A stretch of DNA of 64,000 nt, from positions 6,466 through 70,465 of the forward strand of contig NZ_NUOT01000002.1 of NCBI RefSeq assembly GCF_002584535.1, in the 5' to 3' direction. How positions within the stretch are numbered: the first letter of the stretch is position 1; every line of letters begins with the position of its first letter. A program made the translations under genes and the position numbers. The notes under the pieces were generated by a model that worked only from the letters and a program-made list of their open reading frames with translations, was not told the DNA's origin and did not search any database. This DNA comes from Bacillus cereus. GTDB lineage: Bacteria > Bacillota > Bacilli > Bacillales > Bacillaceae_G. This document shows positions 36,875 through 44,951 of the stretch, in pieces.

Positions 36875-37660
36875 ATGAAAAAGAAAATACTTACTGTTTT
36901 TGCAACAATTACACTATGTGTCTCTTTCATACTTGGAGCCTGTAGTAAGGAAACTTCAACAAATGAAGGGAACGAATTTCGTTATGCAATGAGCGGTTTA
37001 TATAAACCTTTTAATTTCAAAGAAAATGACGGAAAACTAGTTGGCTTTGATGTCGAAATTGGTGAGGCACTCGCAAAGAAGATGGGAATGAAGCCTGTTC
37101 CAGTGACAAATCCTTGGGAAACATTAATTCAAGGTCTAAAAGCAAAAAAATATGACGTCATATTAGGAAGTATGGCAATTACAGAAGACCGCCTAAAAGC
37201 CGTTAATTTTACGAATCCATACTATCGCTCTGGTGCACAAATTTTCGTAGCTAAAAAGAACAATTCCATTTCTTCAGTAGAAGACTTAAAAGGAAAAAAA
37301 ATCGGTGTTGTAAAAGCTAGTACATTTAAAACCCTTGTGGAAAAACATACAGATCAAATCACTGAATACGACAGTGACATTACAGCTCTTATGGATTTAG
37401 AACCAGGCCGAGTAGATGCTGTTATTACGGATCAAATGGTTGGTCTTCGTATGATAAAAGAGGGAAAATCAAATATAAAAGAAGCTGGCAAACCATTAAA
37501 TCTTGAGGAAATGGGAATTGCAATTCGTAAAGACGATAAAGAAATGGTGAAGAAAGTAAACAAAGCGTTGGAGGAAATTATTAAAGATGGCACATATGAA
37601 AAAATCAGTAAAAAATGGTTTGGAAAAAATATTCTTGGAGAAGAGGAAAAAACAAAATAA
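36875..37660 (+). CDS. amino acid ABC transporter substrate-binding lipoprotein
   Basis: A 261-residue SBP_bac_3 protein. The signal peptide ends in lipobox LGAC (Cys23). The mature part has the family's GLYKPFNFKENDGKLVGFDV and EIGEALAKKMG (about 42-72), the NPWETLIQGLKAKKYDVILG hinge and FTNPYYRSGAQIFVA. It should hand a polar or cystine-like amino acid to the permease encoded next. The ATG at 36875 follows AGGAGGGG; an in-frame start ten codons upstream would displace the signal peptide. Confidence 0.9.
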   Translation: MKKKILTVFATITLCVSFILGACSKETSTNEGNEFRYAMSGLYKPFNFKENDGKLVGFDVEIGEALAKKMGMKPVPVTNPWETLIQGLKAKKYDVILGSMAITEDRLKAVNFTNPYYRSGAQIFVAKKNNSISSVEDLKGKKIGVVKASTFKTLVEKHTDQITEYDSDITALMDLEPGRVDAVITDQMVGLRMIKEGKSNIKEAGKPLNLEEMGIAIRKDDKEMVKKVNKALEEIIKDGTYEKISKKWFGKNILGEEEKTK

Positions 37661-37706
37661 AAGGATGTACCCTTCTAAAAAACAAATCATTTTTCATTCA
37701 TAAGCG

Positions 37707-37731
37707 ATGCCCCACCTCAGCCGTGGGGCAT
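37707..37731 (+). repeat. intercistronic stem-loop between binding-protein and permease genes
   Basis: ATGCCCCAC / GTGGGGCAT, 9-bp perfect stem with 7-base loop CTCAGCC, in an AT-rich gap and without a T run. It resembles the subterminal hairpins of IS200/IS605 elements but no transposase or other end is near. It may keep binding-protein mRNA more abundant than permease mRNA. Confidence 0.5.
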
Positions 37732-37775
37732 TCACATCTATTTCTTAAAATAAATTCTATATTGAGGTGACTCTA

Positions 37776-38468
37776 ATGTTTGAAATTTTCATATCTACGT
37801 ATCCAACACTTTTAAAGGCTGTTGGTATAACATTACAATTAACGTTAACTTCCTTACTACTCGGTTCATTAATCGGACTACTATTTGCCTTCTTTCGTAT
37901 CTCTAATAATAAAATATTAAATAGTATTGCACATGTTTATATTGCTATTATCCGTGGTACACCTTTAATCGTACAAATTGCTATTCTTTACTTCGGGATT
38001 ACATCTATCATTGTCTTCACCCCTTTTTGGGCGGGGGCAATCGCTTTAGCTATTCATAATGGAGCATATATTACAGAAATTTTTCGTGGATCTATTCAAT
38101 CCGTCGATCGTGGACAATTAGAAGCTGCCCGCTCCCTTGGAATGTCTTATCCACTTGCTATGCGGCGCATTATCTTACCACAAGCATTCCGGCTCTCTAT
38201 TCCGCCCCTAGGAAACCAATTTATTATTGGGTTAAAGGATTCTTCACTTGTTGCCTATGTAGGTATGTCAGAATTATGGGGCTCTGGTCTCTCTATAGCA
38301 GCTGGTAATTTTCAACAATTAGAAACATATATTGTTGTTGGTATCTATTATCTTGCACTCGTACTTTTATTTACCTATCTCGTAAACCTCTTAGAGAAAA
38401 GGCTTCAACGTAAACAAAGTAATTCTTTGCACTTAAATAAAAAGAAAGAAAAAGCACTCTCTTTATAG
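37776..38468 (+). CDS. amino acid ABC transporter permease
   Basis: A 230-residue His/Glu/Gln/Arg-type permease with about five membrane helices. The N-terminal family motif TLQLTLTSLLLGSLIGLLFA (about 19-38) and EAA loop QLEAARSLGMSYPLAMRRII (about 123-142, ending PQAFR) are clear. It likely works as a homodimer with the ATPase at 36005. The ATG at 37776 follows GAGGTGA. The C-terminus is a Lys/Ser-rich tail. Confidence 0.9.
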   Translation: MFEIFISTYPTLLKAVGITLQLTLTSLLLGSLIGLLFAFFRISNNKILNSIAHVYIAIIRGTPLIVQIAILYFGITSIIVFTPFWAGAIALAIHNGAYITEIFRGSIQSVDRGQLEAARSLGMSYPLAMRRIILPQAFRLSIPPLGNQFIIGLKDSSLVAYVGMSELWGSGLSIAAGNFQQLETYIVVGIYYLALVLLFTYLVNLLEKRLQRKQSNSLHLNKKKEKALSL

Positions 38469-38560
38469 GAAAAACCGCAAAAAATATTTCATCTATTAGA
38501 TTGAAAAAAATGCATGAAAAGTTACTATTACATACAAAAAAACATGTCAAAATACAAAAT

Positions 38561-38597
38561 AAAAAGCAAACTACTTTTTAGGTAGTTTGCTTTTTTA
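38561..38597. terminator. bidirectional terminator between the permease and the desaturase
   Basis: AAAAGCAAACTAC / GTAGTTTGCTTTT hairpin with A and T runs, between convergent genes. Confidence 0.75.
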
Positions 38598-38630
38598 TAG
38601 TTAAAGGGTTCTAAATAATCTACTTCACAA

Positions 38631-39716
38631 TCATGGATTCACTTTTTTAATAGTTTCCTGCTCGTCTATATGCTCCTCACGATATGAAATATTATCAGGA
38701 TCTAACCCATTCCCTAAAGAACCATAGAAATGTTCTTTATGAGGGTCAACTAATTCACTGCCTTGATAATATACACGAGGTGTGTTCCAAAGCGCTGCTA
38801 ATGCTTTCGTCATCGGCATTTCATGATAACGCTCCGGCCACATTTCTTTAATTTTTTCTTTTACTAATGGGTAATACTTTGAACTCATAGCAGGGAACAA
38901 ATGATGTTCCGTATGATATGAGAAATTAAAATGCAAAACATCAACCCAGCGCGGCACTGTTACAGATAAACAGTTAGCTAATGGATCATTTACAGGAACA
39001 ATTGGATTTAAGCGGTGATTTGTTGCAATATATGCCATTACAATAAAGTTTGCAATTAATAATGGAATCACGTATGCAAATAACCACTTCGCAGGCCCCA
39101 TAATAAATAATAAGCTAATCCAAACCGTCCACGGCAAGACAAGTTGAAGCCATACAGACTTCTGATTCGATGACTTAAACTCTTTTATAAAATGAAAGAA
39201 CATACGAGTTGAATGTATTGTAAATTGAATTGTTAGTGACAGAAAACTGAAGAAAGAACGTACATGAAGTGGCATACGATACACCCATCTTAAAAATTTA
39301 CTCTTCTTCATCTTTTCAAGTGTTGGCCACGCATCCGGGTCATGTTCCTCATGTTGTGTATGCACATGGTGCGTCGCATTATGCCACTTTCTCCATAGTT
39401 TCGGCCCTGTAGACAATGGCATAAATGCAATTGCCCCTAAAAAATCACGAAGCCATGCTTTTCTTACAACCGTTCCGTGCAAAATTTCATGTCCTAAAAA
39501 TCCAAGTGAGGCAAAACATAATCCGAGAACAATTGCAATCCCAAGATTTGCCCACACATTCAAGTCAAATAAACCAATCGTTATTAACCCAGCTACCGCC
39601 ACAAGTAAATAAGCCAGTCCACCAAATAAACGAGTTGGAACTGGTTTAAATGCTTTTTTTGGCAAATGCGGCGATACACGCGCTGCATACCATCCAAACG
39701 TATGAAGCTCCTTCAT
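38631..39716 (-). CDS. membrane acyl-lipid fatty acid desaturase
   Basis: A 361-residue membrane di-iron desaturase. The three histidine boxes are complete: HEILHG (about 103), HNATHH (about 133) and HTEHH in FNFSYHTEHHLFPAMSSKYY (about 290). Hydrophobic segments flank them in the usual four-helix arrangement. These enzymes insert a double bond into membrane lipid acyl chains using reduced ferredoxin or flavodoxin and are typically cold-induced in Bacillus. The B. cereus group has two such enzymes with different regiospecificity (DesA, DesB); the position near the arc genes suggests DesB, from memory only. AAAGGGG precedes the ATG. Confidence 0.9.
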   Translation of the reverse strand: MKELHTFGWYAARVSPHLPKKAFKPVPTRLFGGLAYLLVAVAGLITIGLFDLNVWANLGIAIVLGLCFASLGFLGHEILHGTVVRKAWLRDFLGAIAFMPLSTGPKLWRKWHNATHHVHTQHEEHDPDAWPTLEKMKKSKFLRWVYRMPLHVRSFFSFLSLTIQFTIHSTRMFFHFIKEFKSSNQKSVWLQLVLPWTVWISLLFIMGPAKWLFAYVIPLLIANFIVMAYIATNHRLNPIVPVNDPLANCLSVTVPRWVDVLHFNFSYHTEHHLFPAMSSKYYPLVKEKIKEMWPERYHEMPMTKALAALWNTPRVYYQGSELVDPHKEHFYGSLGNGLDPDNISYREEHIDEQETIKKVNP

Positions 39717-40313
39717 CCTTTTGCCCCTTTCTTATGCCGCGCTTACGCAACTTGCATAAATCAATTCTTGTTTCCAGATTGATAACACTAGGTAATTACA
39801 AAAAGCATTTATAATAAGCAAATCATACTCACTCATTTTCGCTTTTATTATCAATGAAAAACATTTCTCTTTTTACTCTTTATCAACCTTTCCACATGAT
39901 GAATCATATCAATAGACTTTCTGTATTGTCAATAACTTTTATGACCTAGTAATAAAATGTGGTTGTATTTTCATAATAATATTTTATTTCACCAAAGGAA
40001 AAACATAGATTTCATAAGCTTTTATCCATTATATATATAAATACTTTCACATATACGAAAATCAGCTTCATACAAGAGTAGCTTATATGTGAGCATAAAT
40101 AATCCTTTATAAAATTGGCTATCATTTAAAATATCTTTATGACAAAACACACATTTTAAATTATATTAAAATAACATTTTTATTTTACAAATATTTAAAA
40201 CTTATTCTTAACTGTACAGTATCCCTTCTTCTGAAGTAAAAGTAATCTACATGAATTTGATAAAAGTTGGAAAAATTAAGTAGTACATTATTTTAAAACA
40301 GGAGGATCATACG
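39717..40313. other. 600-bp AT-rich intergenic region, divergent promoters
   Basis: This gap separates the leftward desaturase from the rightward Rieske flavoprotein. It is very AT-rich with many short direct A/T runs. I found no supported reading frame, terminator or recognisable operator. The ribosome binding site CAGGAGGATC at its right end belongs to the flavoprotein gene. Confidence 0.5.
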
Positions 40314-41840
40314 ATGGCAAACCATTCATTTCCCAAATTTCCAGAACCATATTGGCGTGACTCTACTTCACTCCCTATTTTCCCCAAGTTATCCGAAAAT
40401 ATAAAAACAGAAGTCGCGATTATCGGCGCTGGAATTACAGGTATCACAACTGCTTATTTACTTGCAAAAGAGGGCTTGAAAGTTGTGTTAATCGATTCTG
40501 GAAATATTTTAAATGGAACGACAGGCCATACGACCGCAAAGATTACAGCACAACACGATCTCATTTATGATGAGCTAATTCATCATTTGGGGGCTGATCA
40601 AGCTCGCCTATACTATGAGGCAAATGAAAAAGCATTACAATTTATAAAAGAAACAGTTAAAACAAATAACATTGACTGTGATTTTACTGAAGAAAATGCC
40701 TACTTATATACAAACTGCAATGACGGATTACGGAAATTAACAAAAGAATACGAAGCTTATAAAAAGCTAAATATTCCTTGTGATTATGTAGAGTCCATTC
40801 CACTTCCGATCTCAGTTCAGGCGGCACTTGTTATGAAAAACCAAGCACAATTCCATCCTCTTCATTATTTAAAAAATCTAGTAGAACAGTTTATTGAAGC
40901 AGGTGGAACAATCTATGAACAAACCACTGCAATTGATATCGAAAAAGGTTTCTATCCACAAGTCATTACAAAAGATAGTCATCGCATTACATGTGGATAT
41001 GTCGTTTCCTGTTCCCATTTTCCTTTCTATGATGCGAACAGCTTTTTCTTCGCAAGAATGTATGCAGAGCGTTCCTATGTTCTAGCAATCAAAGCGAAAA
41101 AAGATTATCTCGGAGGCATGTATTTAAGCATAGACAACCCTACACGCTCCTTACGCTACACAACAATGAATGGAGAAAAACTTATTCTTGTTGGTGGTGA
41201 AAGCCATAAAACAGGACAAGGAATCAATACAATGCTTCATTATGAAGCACTGTACTCTTTCGCAGAAGAAACATTTGGAATAGATGAAATTCCTTATAGA
41301 TGGTCCACACAAGACTTAATTACTCTAGATAAACTTCCTTACATTGGGCATATCAATGAAAGGAATCCAAACATATTTGTTGCAACAGGCTATCGGAAAT
41401 GGGGGATGACAACGGGAACTGCTGCAGCGCAGCTATTAAAAGCCTCGATTACAAAAACAGATAGTCCCTACAAAGAACTCTTTGCTCCATCACGATTCCA
41501 TGCAGATTCAGATATAAAAACATTTGTTTCTCAAAATCTTGATGTGGCAAAACATTTAATTGAAGGAAAGCTAGAGTTTGCTTTGCGTAAACCAGAAGAC
41601 CTTGAAAATGGCGAGGGTGCCGTTGTAAGAGTAAACGGAAAACGGGCAGGTGCTTATAAAGATGATGAAGGAAAACTACATATTGTTGATACGACATGTA
41701 CACACCTTGGCTGTGAAGTAGAATGGAACGACGGTGATTGTACGTGGGATTGTCCTTGTCACGGATCACGTTTTTCAATTGAAGGAGATGTGATTGAAGG
41801 GCCTGCGGATAAGCCATTAAAACGGGTTGATGGAGAATAA
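40314..41840 (+). CDS. FAD-dependent oxidoreductase with C-terminal Rieske [2Fe-2S] domain (YhfW-like)
   Basis: A 508-residue fusion. Residues 35-400 are a DadA-type FAD oxidoreductase with the dinucleotide motif VAIIGAGITGITTAYLLAKE. Residues about 425-508 are a Rieske domain: CTHLGCEVEW carries Cys-x-His and CPCHGSRFS the second Cys-x-x-His pair, with an extra CTWDC cysteine. B. subtilis YhfW has the same architecture. The electron acceptor and substrate are unknown; an amine or amino acid dehydrogenation passing electrons to the cluster is plausible. AGGAGG lies before the ATG; a hairpin terminator follows. Confidence 0.9.
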   Translation: MANHSFPKFPEPYWRDSTSLPIFPKLSENIKTEVAIIGAGITGITTAYLLAKEGLKVVLIDSGNILNGTTGHTTAKITAQHDLIYDELIHHLGADQARLYYEANEKALQFIKETVKTNNIDCDFTEENAYLYTNCNDGLRKLTKEYEAYKKLNIPCDYVESIPLPISVQAALVMKNQAQFHPLHYLKNLVEQFIEAGGTIYEQTTAIDIEKGFYPQVITKDSHRITCGYVVSCSHFPFYDANSFFFARMYAERSYVLAIKAKKDYLGGMYLSIDNPTRSLRYTTMNGEKLILVGGESHKTGQGINTMLHYEALYSFAEETFGIDEIPYRWSTQDLITLDKLPYIGHINERNPNIFVATGYRKWGMTTGTAAAQLLKASITKTDSPYKELFAPSRFHADSDIKTFVSQNLDVAKHLIEGKLEFALRKPEDLENGEGAVVRVNGKRAGAYKDDEGKLHIVDTTCTHLGCEVEWNDGDCTWDCPCHGSRFSIEGDVIEGPADKPLKRVDGE

Positions 41841-41854
41841 ATTCCTGTAAGCTA

Positions 41855-41900
41855 AAATTGACTCATACAGAAAAACGCTTCTTTTTGTATGAGTCAATTT
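41855..41900 (+). terminator. terminator of the Rieske flavoprotein gene
   Basis: AAATTGACTCATACA / TGTATGAGTCAATTT, 15-bp stem directly downstream of the stop. Confidence 0.75.
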
Positions 41901-42009
41901 ATTATGTAAGTACACTTATTTAGGCGAAACGTACATCAGTGGGGATTTACAGAGCGTTTATCTCCTACCTAATTCTCTAGCTCTCACTTTGTTTTGACGT
42001 ATCATCTAA

Positions 42010-42035
42010 AAAAGCAGCACACCAAATTATCGGTG
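42010..42035 (-). terminator. terminator overlapping the end of the nucleotidyltransferase gene
   Basis: Minus strand AGCACC / GGTGTGCT then GCTTTTTT. The stop codon of the nucleotidyltransferase lies in the hairpin. Confidence 0.55.
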
Positions 42036-42806
42036 CTCTGTCCCTCTCTTAAATAATATATCCCTAAATAAATCATTCAACTTCTCAACTTCAATGCCCT
42101 TTCCCTTTTCAATTTCTTTTACATATTCTTGATAATAAGAAATCTGCTCCTCCAAAAATTCATTTAATAATGTAATTTTCGGGCCAGCATCCAGCTCGAC
42201 ACCACTTTTTTTCTTTATTAGTAAATCATTAATCTCAGCTAGAAGATTTTGTTTTAACGCCAGTTCATTCATTAACTCCTCAAACTCTACAGGCGGCAAT
42301 GTCCCTTTCTCTTCTAACCATTTGCAAGCTAAAATAGGACGTAATACATAGAAGTATTTTTTTAACTTCACACTCTCTTCTTGTAGAAATTCACGATAGT
42401 TTTTTGAAGCCATATGTAAGTAATGATACATTGTTGCCTTTGGATCAAAATCATCTCCGCTTATTTTTTGTAAACGTTCTGGAAGATCCGAGTTCTTAGA
42501 GTAAAAGATTGGCGAACGGATCCACTCTAATAATGCAGGATTTGATTTTGCAAATAGCTGCAAGGCTTTTCGAATATCCCAGCCACTTATATCCAATGCA
42601 TCACTAATTGGATATTCAATGACATCACGCTTCTCATTAATAGATAAATACCAATCTACTTGATGAATATATACAAATCTAACATCATAGTCACTATCTT
42701 TCGACGGAAATCCCCATGCCCGGCTTCCAGATTCTACTGCAAATAAAATGTTCACATCGTTCTCTTTCTCGATTTTCTCTAATTCCAATTGAATTTTATC
42801 TCTCAT
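42027..42806 (-). CDS. nucleotidyltransferase superfamily protein (YcgL-like)
   Basis: A 259-residue cytoplasmic protein with the polymerase-beta-like catalytic signature: ESGSRAWGFPSKDSDYDVRF (about 23-42), i.e. GS followed by DxD, so metal and nucleotide binding look intact. The rest is helical (KNYREFLQEESVKLKKYFY). B. subtilis YcgL is similar; its substrate is unknown. The ATG at 42806 has AGGGTGAT upstream. It lies just downstream of the duplicated ATPase gene on the same strand and may be co-transcribed. This fold also occurs in stand-alone toxins, but no antitoxin is evident. Confidence 0.82.
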   Translation of the reverse strand: MRDKIQLELEKIEKENDVNILFAVESGSRAWGFPSKDSDYDVRFVYIHQVDWYLSINEKRDVIEYPISDALDISGWDIRKALQLFAKSNPALLEWIRSPIFYSKNSDLPERLQKISGDDFDPKATMYHYLHMASKNYREFLQEESVKLKKYFYVLRPILACKWLEEKGTLPPVEFEELMNELALKQNLLAEINDLLIKKKSGVELDAGPKITLLNEFLEEQISYYQEYVKEIEKGKGIEVEKLNDLFRDILFKRGTEHR

Positions 42807-42917
42807 ATGTATCACCCTCATATTCTGATCATTTCCCTGGAAATTCGACAACTATAATACTAATTCTACTACATTTCAAAACAGCTGTCAGGAATTTCCT
42901 TACAGCCCAAAACTTTC

Positions 42918-44027
42918 CTACTTTTGTTTCTGAGTATCAACCTCTGCAAGTCGCTCAAATTCTCTTTGTATTTCTTTTTTATATTCCTCTACCTTTGAAA
43001 AGTCCATAGCAGCAATATAAATCCGCTCTAACTTATCTCGTACTGCTTTTGCTTTTGCCAAGAAGGACATCGCCTCATTCATTTTTGTTTTATATTGAAT
43101 CGAAACATTGCGAATTTCTGTAGCATATTTTTCATCTGTTCCGGGATTAACAATGAGATCATACATATCAATAACCTTGTCACCTTCTCGCTCTGGAAAA
43201 TACTCATGTGGTGCTGTGCTGTCAAAGATTGCAAATCCCAACTCTCTTACAATAATCATATCTAGACTATTTGGATCAAATCCACAATGATATACTTCAA
43301 CTTCAAAACCTTTTTCTTCTGCTGCCGCTGCTATTTTTTTTAACATCGTAGATTTCCCTGACCCAGGGCGCCCTTTTATAAAGTAACGATGAGGAATCCC
43401 TTCAGTTAAATTCGGAACAAAATCAACCGCACCTTTTGGTGTCGCTGCTCCTAAGAAACGGTGCTTTACAACCGCCTGCATTCCTTTGTTAGTTGCAAAT
43501 AACTTTTGTATAAGCTGATTTGTTACTTCATTCGCTTTTTCAAAATCAATATTATCAATATAAATTTTCTCCCAATCATCGTGTATAGCTAATGCCTCTT
43601 TGAAACAAGCATACGCTGATTGAAAGGCACCGCTGGCTTCCGATATATAACGTGTAATCGCATCTTTATGTTTTCGTAACTTTTCTGAATCCCAAGCAAC
43701 GCCTAAGTTTACATATTCTTCTACAACTCCAGGTGTTTTTGGCTCAATGACATGTGGTGCTGTTCCATCTACAATTCCTACTTTTAATTTGGGGATAATA
43801 ACACCATCGATGGATTTGTTATCAGAAGAACAATGCAAAAATTCAATATCATATCCTCTTCCAGTCCACTCATGCCCAATCGCTTTCATCAGTGAGGATT
43901 TCCCTGTCCCTGGACCACCTTTCAAGATGAAAAGCCTTTCCAATCCACTTAAGTTTTCCTCGTATAGACTATAAAAACCTCTAGCTGTATTACCACCAGC
44001 ATAATAATTTAAAATCTTCCCTGTCAC
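42918..44027 (-). CDS. tandem-duplicated P-loop ATPase (PRK06851-type), unknown function
   Basis: A 369-residue soluble protein made of two homologous NTPase halves. Half one has Walker A GGPGTGKSS (about 36-44), then FLHCSSDNKSIDGVIIPKL and VDGTAPH. Half two has GRPGSGKST (about 217-225), then VYHCGFDPNSLDMIIVREL and FDSTAPH. The matching order shows internal duplication with both P-loops retained. Each half ends in a helical, Lys-rich segment. I know of no characterised member. The start is a GTG at 44027, 9 bases after AAAGGA (44036 is an alternative). Its neighbour is the nucleotidyltransferase. Confidence 0.85.
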   Translation of the reverse strand: MTGKILNYYAGGNTARGFYSLYEENLSGLERLFILKGGPGTGKSSLMKAIGHEWTGRGYDIEFLHCSSDNKSIDGVIIPKLKVGIVDGTAPHVIEPKTPGVVEEYVNLGVAWDSEKLRKHKDAITRYISEASGAFQSAYACFKEALAIHDDWEKIYIDNIDFEKANEVTNQLIQKLFATNKGMQAVVKHRFLGAATPKGAVDFVPNLTEGIPHRYFIKGRPGSGKSTMLKKIAAAAEEKGFEVEVYHCGFDPNSLDMIIVRELGFAIFDSTAPHEYFPEREGDKVIDMYDLIVNPGTDEKYATEIRNVSIQYKTKMNEAMSFLAKAKAVRDKLERIYIAAMDFSKVEEYKKEIQREFERLAEVDTQKQK

Positions 44028-44208
44028 TGCACTCACTCCTTTGCAGCAGTTTACTTACATAAACCACCATATGCTGGAATCCTTAGTTGGGTGAATACCT
44101 ATTTTTATTCTTGTAACAAAACGCTTTTTCTTTTCAGCAGCACCATTAAAAATTAAAAATAGTGATGACGCTTTTGCTAGGGCATTCGCGGTTATTTTCT
44201 AATTCAAC

Positions 44209-44239
44209 AAAAAAGCAGAGATCATCATTGATCTCTGCT
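44209..44239 (-). terminator. terminator fused to the end of the PqqD-like gene
   Basis: AGCAGAGATCA / TGATCTCTGCT, 11-bp stem, 4-base loop, followed by TTTTTTG on the minus strand. The last codons and stop of the upstream reading frame lie inside the hairpin. Confidence 0.8.
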
Positions 44240-44605
44240 TCGATATTTTCGATTTAAATTAAGAAAAAACTGTTCAACCCGAGGACGAATCCAGGCAAAA
44301 TAGTCTTTATCTTTCTTTTTCGTACAAATAATTTCTTCTCCATCAACCATTCCGACAAGCTCTAGTTCTAACAATTGCCTCGCAAATTCCAAAATATTTA
44401 CTTCTTCTTTTGGATACTCTTCCTTTAGCTTTTCTTCAATTTCTCCCAATAAAAAGCCGTCACGCATCATTGCAAGTGCATCAATGCAAAGTGGCGGCAT
44501 TTCATATTTTTCTCCTGTAATTGTATCTTTTACAATATAATTCTTTTGATCTTTTTGAAATTGAATCGTGTGTAAACATACGGTCGAATTTAATGTTAGT
44601 TCCAT
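44225..44605 (-). CDS. PqqD-like peptide-chaperone domain protein, probably 3'-truncated
   Basis: A 126-residue protein. Residues about 1-90 fit a PqqD/RRE-like domain: YIVKDTITGEKYEMPPLCID, then a helical part ILEFARQLLELELVGMVDGE. Residues 100-126 (DYFAWIRPRVEQFFLNLNRK) look like the linker into the membrane domain of PqqD-M50 metalloprotease-type proteins, but the frame ends within the terminator hairpin four residues later (SRDQ stop). A deletion that joined the 5' part to a terminator is inferred. A good GAGGTGG site precedes the ATG, so the fragment may still be expressed. Confidence 0.6.
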   Translation of the reverse strand: MELTLNSTVCLHTIQFQKDQKNYIVKDTITGEKYEMPPLCIDALAMMRDGFLLGEIEEKLKEEYPKEEVNILEFARQLLELELVGMVDGEEIICTKKKDKDYFAWIRPRVEQFFLNLNRKYRSRDQ

Positions 44606-44951
44606 CGTACCACCTCTGTCATAATATCAACATAGAAAAAAGGATGCATGTGCACCCCTCTTTTTTAATTCACATAAACCCAACTTGTTATAACCATTCG
44701 TACAAGTAAAAACTACAAACCGGTACATGAGTAATAAAACTTCATGTCGATATTTTCCTCCATTATAAACTAAGTATTTTATAAAAAAAAGCATTCTTGT
44801 AACTTTTCATAAAATGTTTATATTTACACAACAAGAGCACTTTTCTGAAAAGTGCTCTTGTTTTTAAATTCTATATATTCGGCAAGGTTACTTAGCTTTT
44901 TCCCTGTACCAATATAATAAAGGGAGTGCCCCTTCTTTAACAAATAGTTAA
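44606..44951. other. intergenic region with one strong hairpin
   Basis: Upstream of the PqqD-like gene and downstream of the dehydrogenase gene. It holds the PqqD-like promoter and the terminator at 44831-44865; I see no supported gene. A short in-frame stretch after the dehydrogenase stop is not convincing. Confidence 0.45.
44831..44865. terminator. terminator downstream of the homospermidine-synthase-like gene
   Basis: ACAAGAGCACTTTTC / GAAAAGTGCTCTTGT hairpin, T run on the plus strand and A/T-rich on the other side. Confidence 0.6.

Noticed and set aside
42027-42806. Nucleotidyltransferase as a toxin-antitoxin toxin
   Set aside because: No HEPN/MNT partner or small antitoxin gene lies next to it; the protein is longer and matches a YcgL-like housekeeping type.
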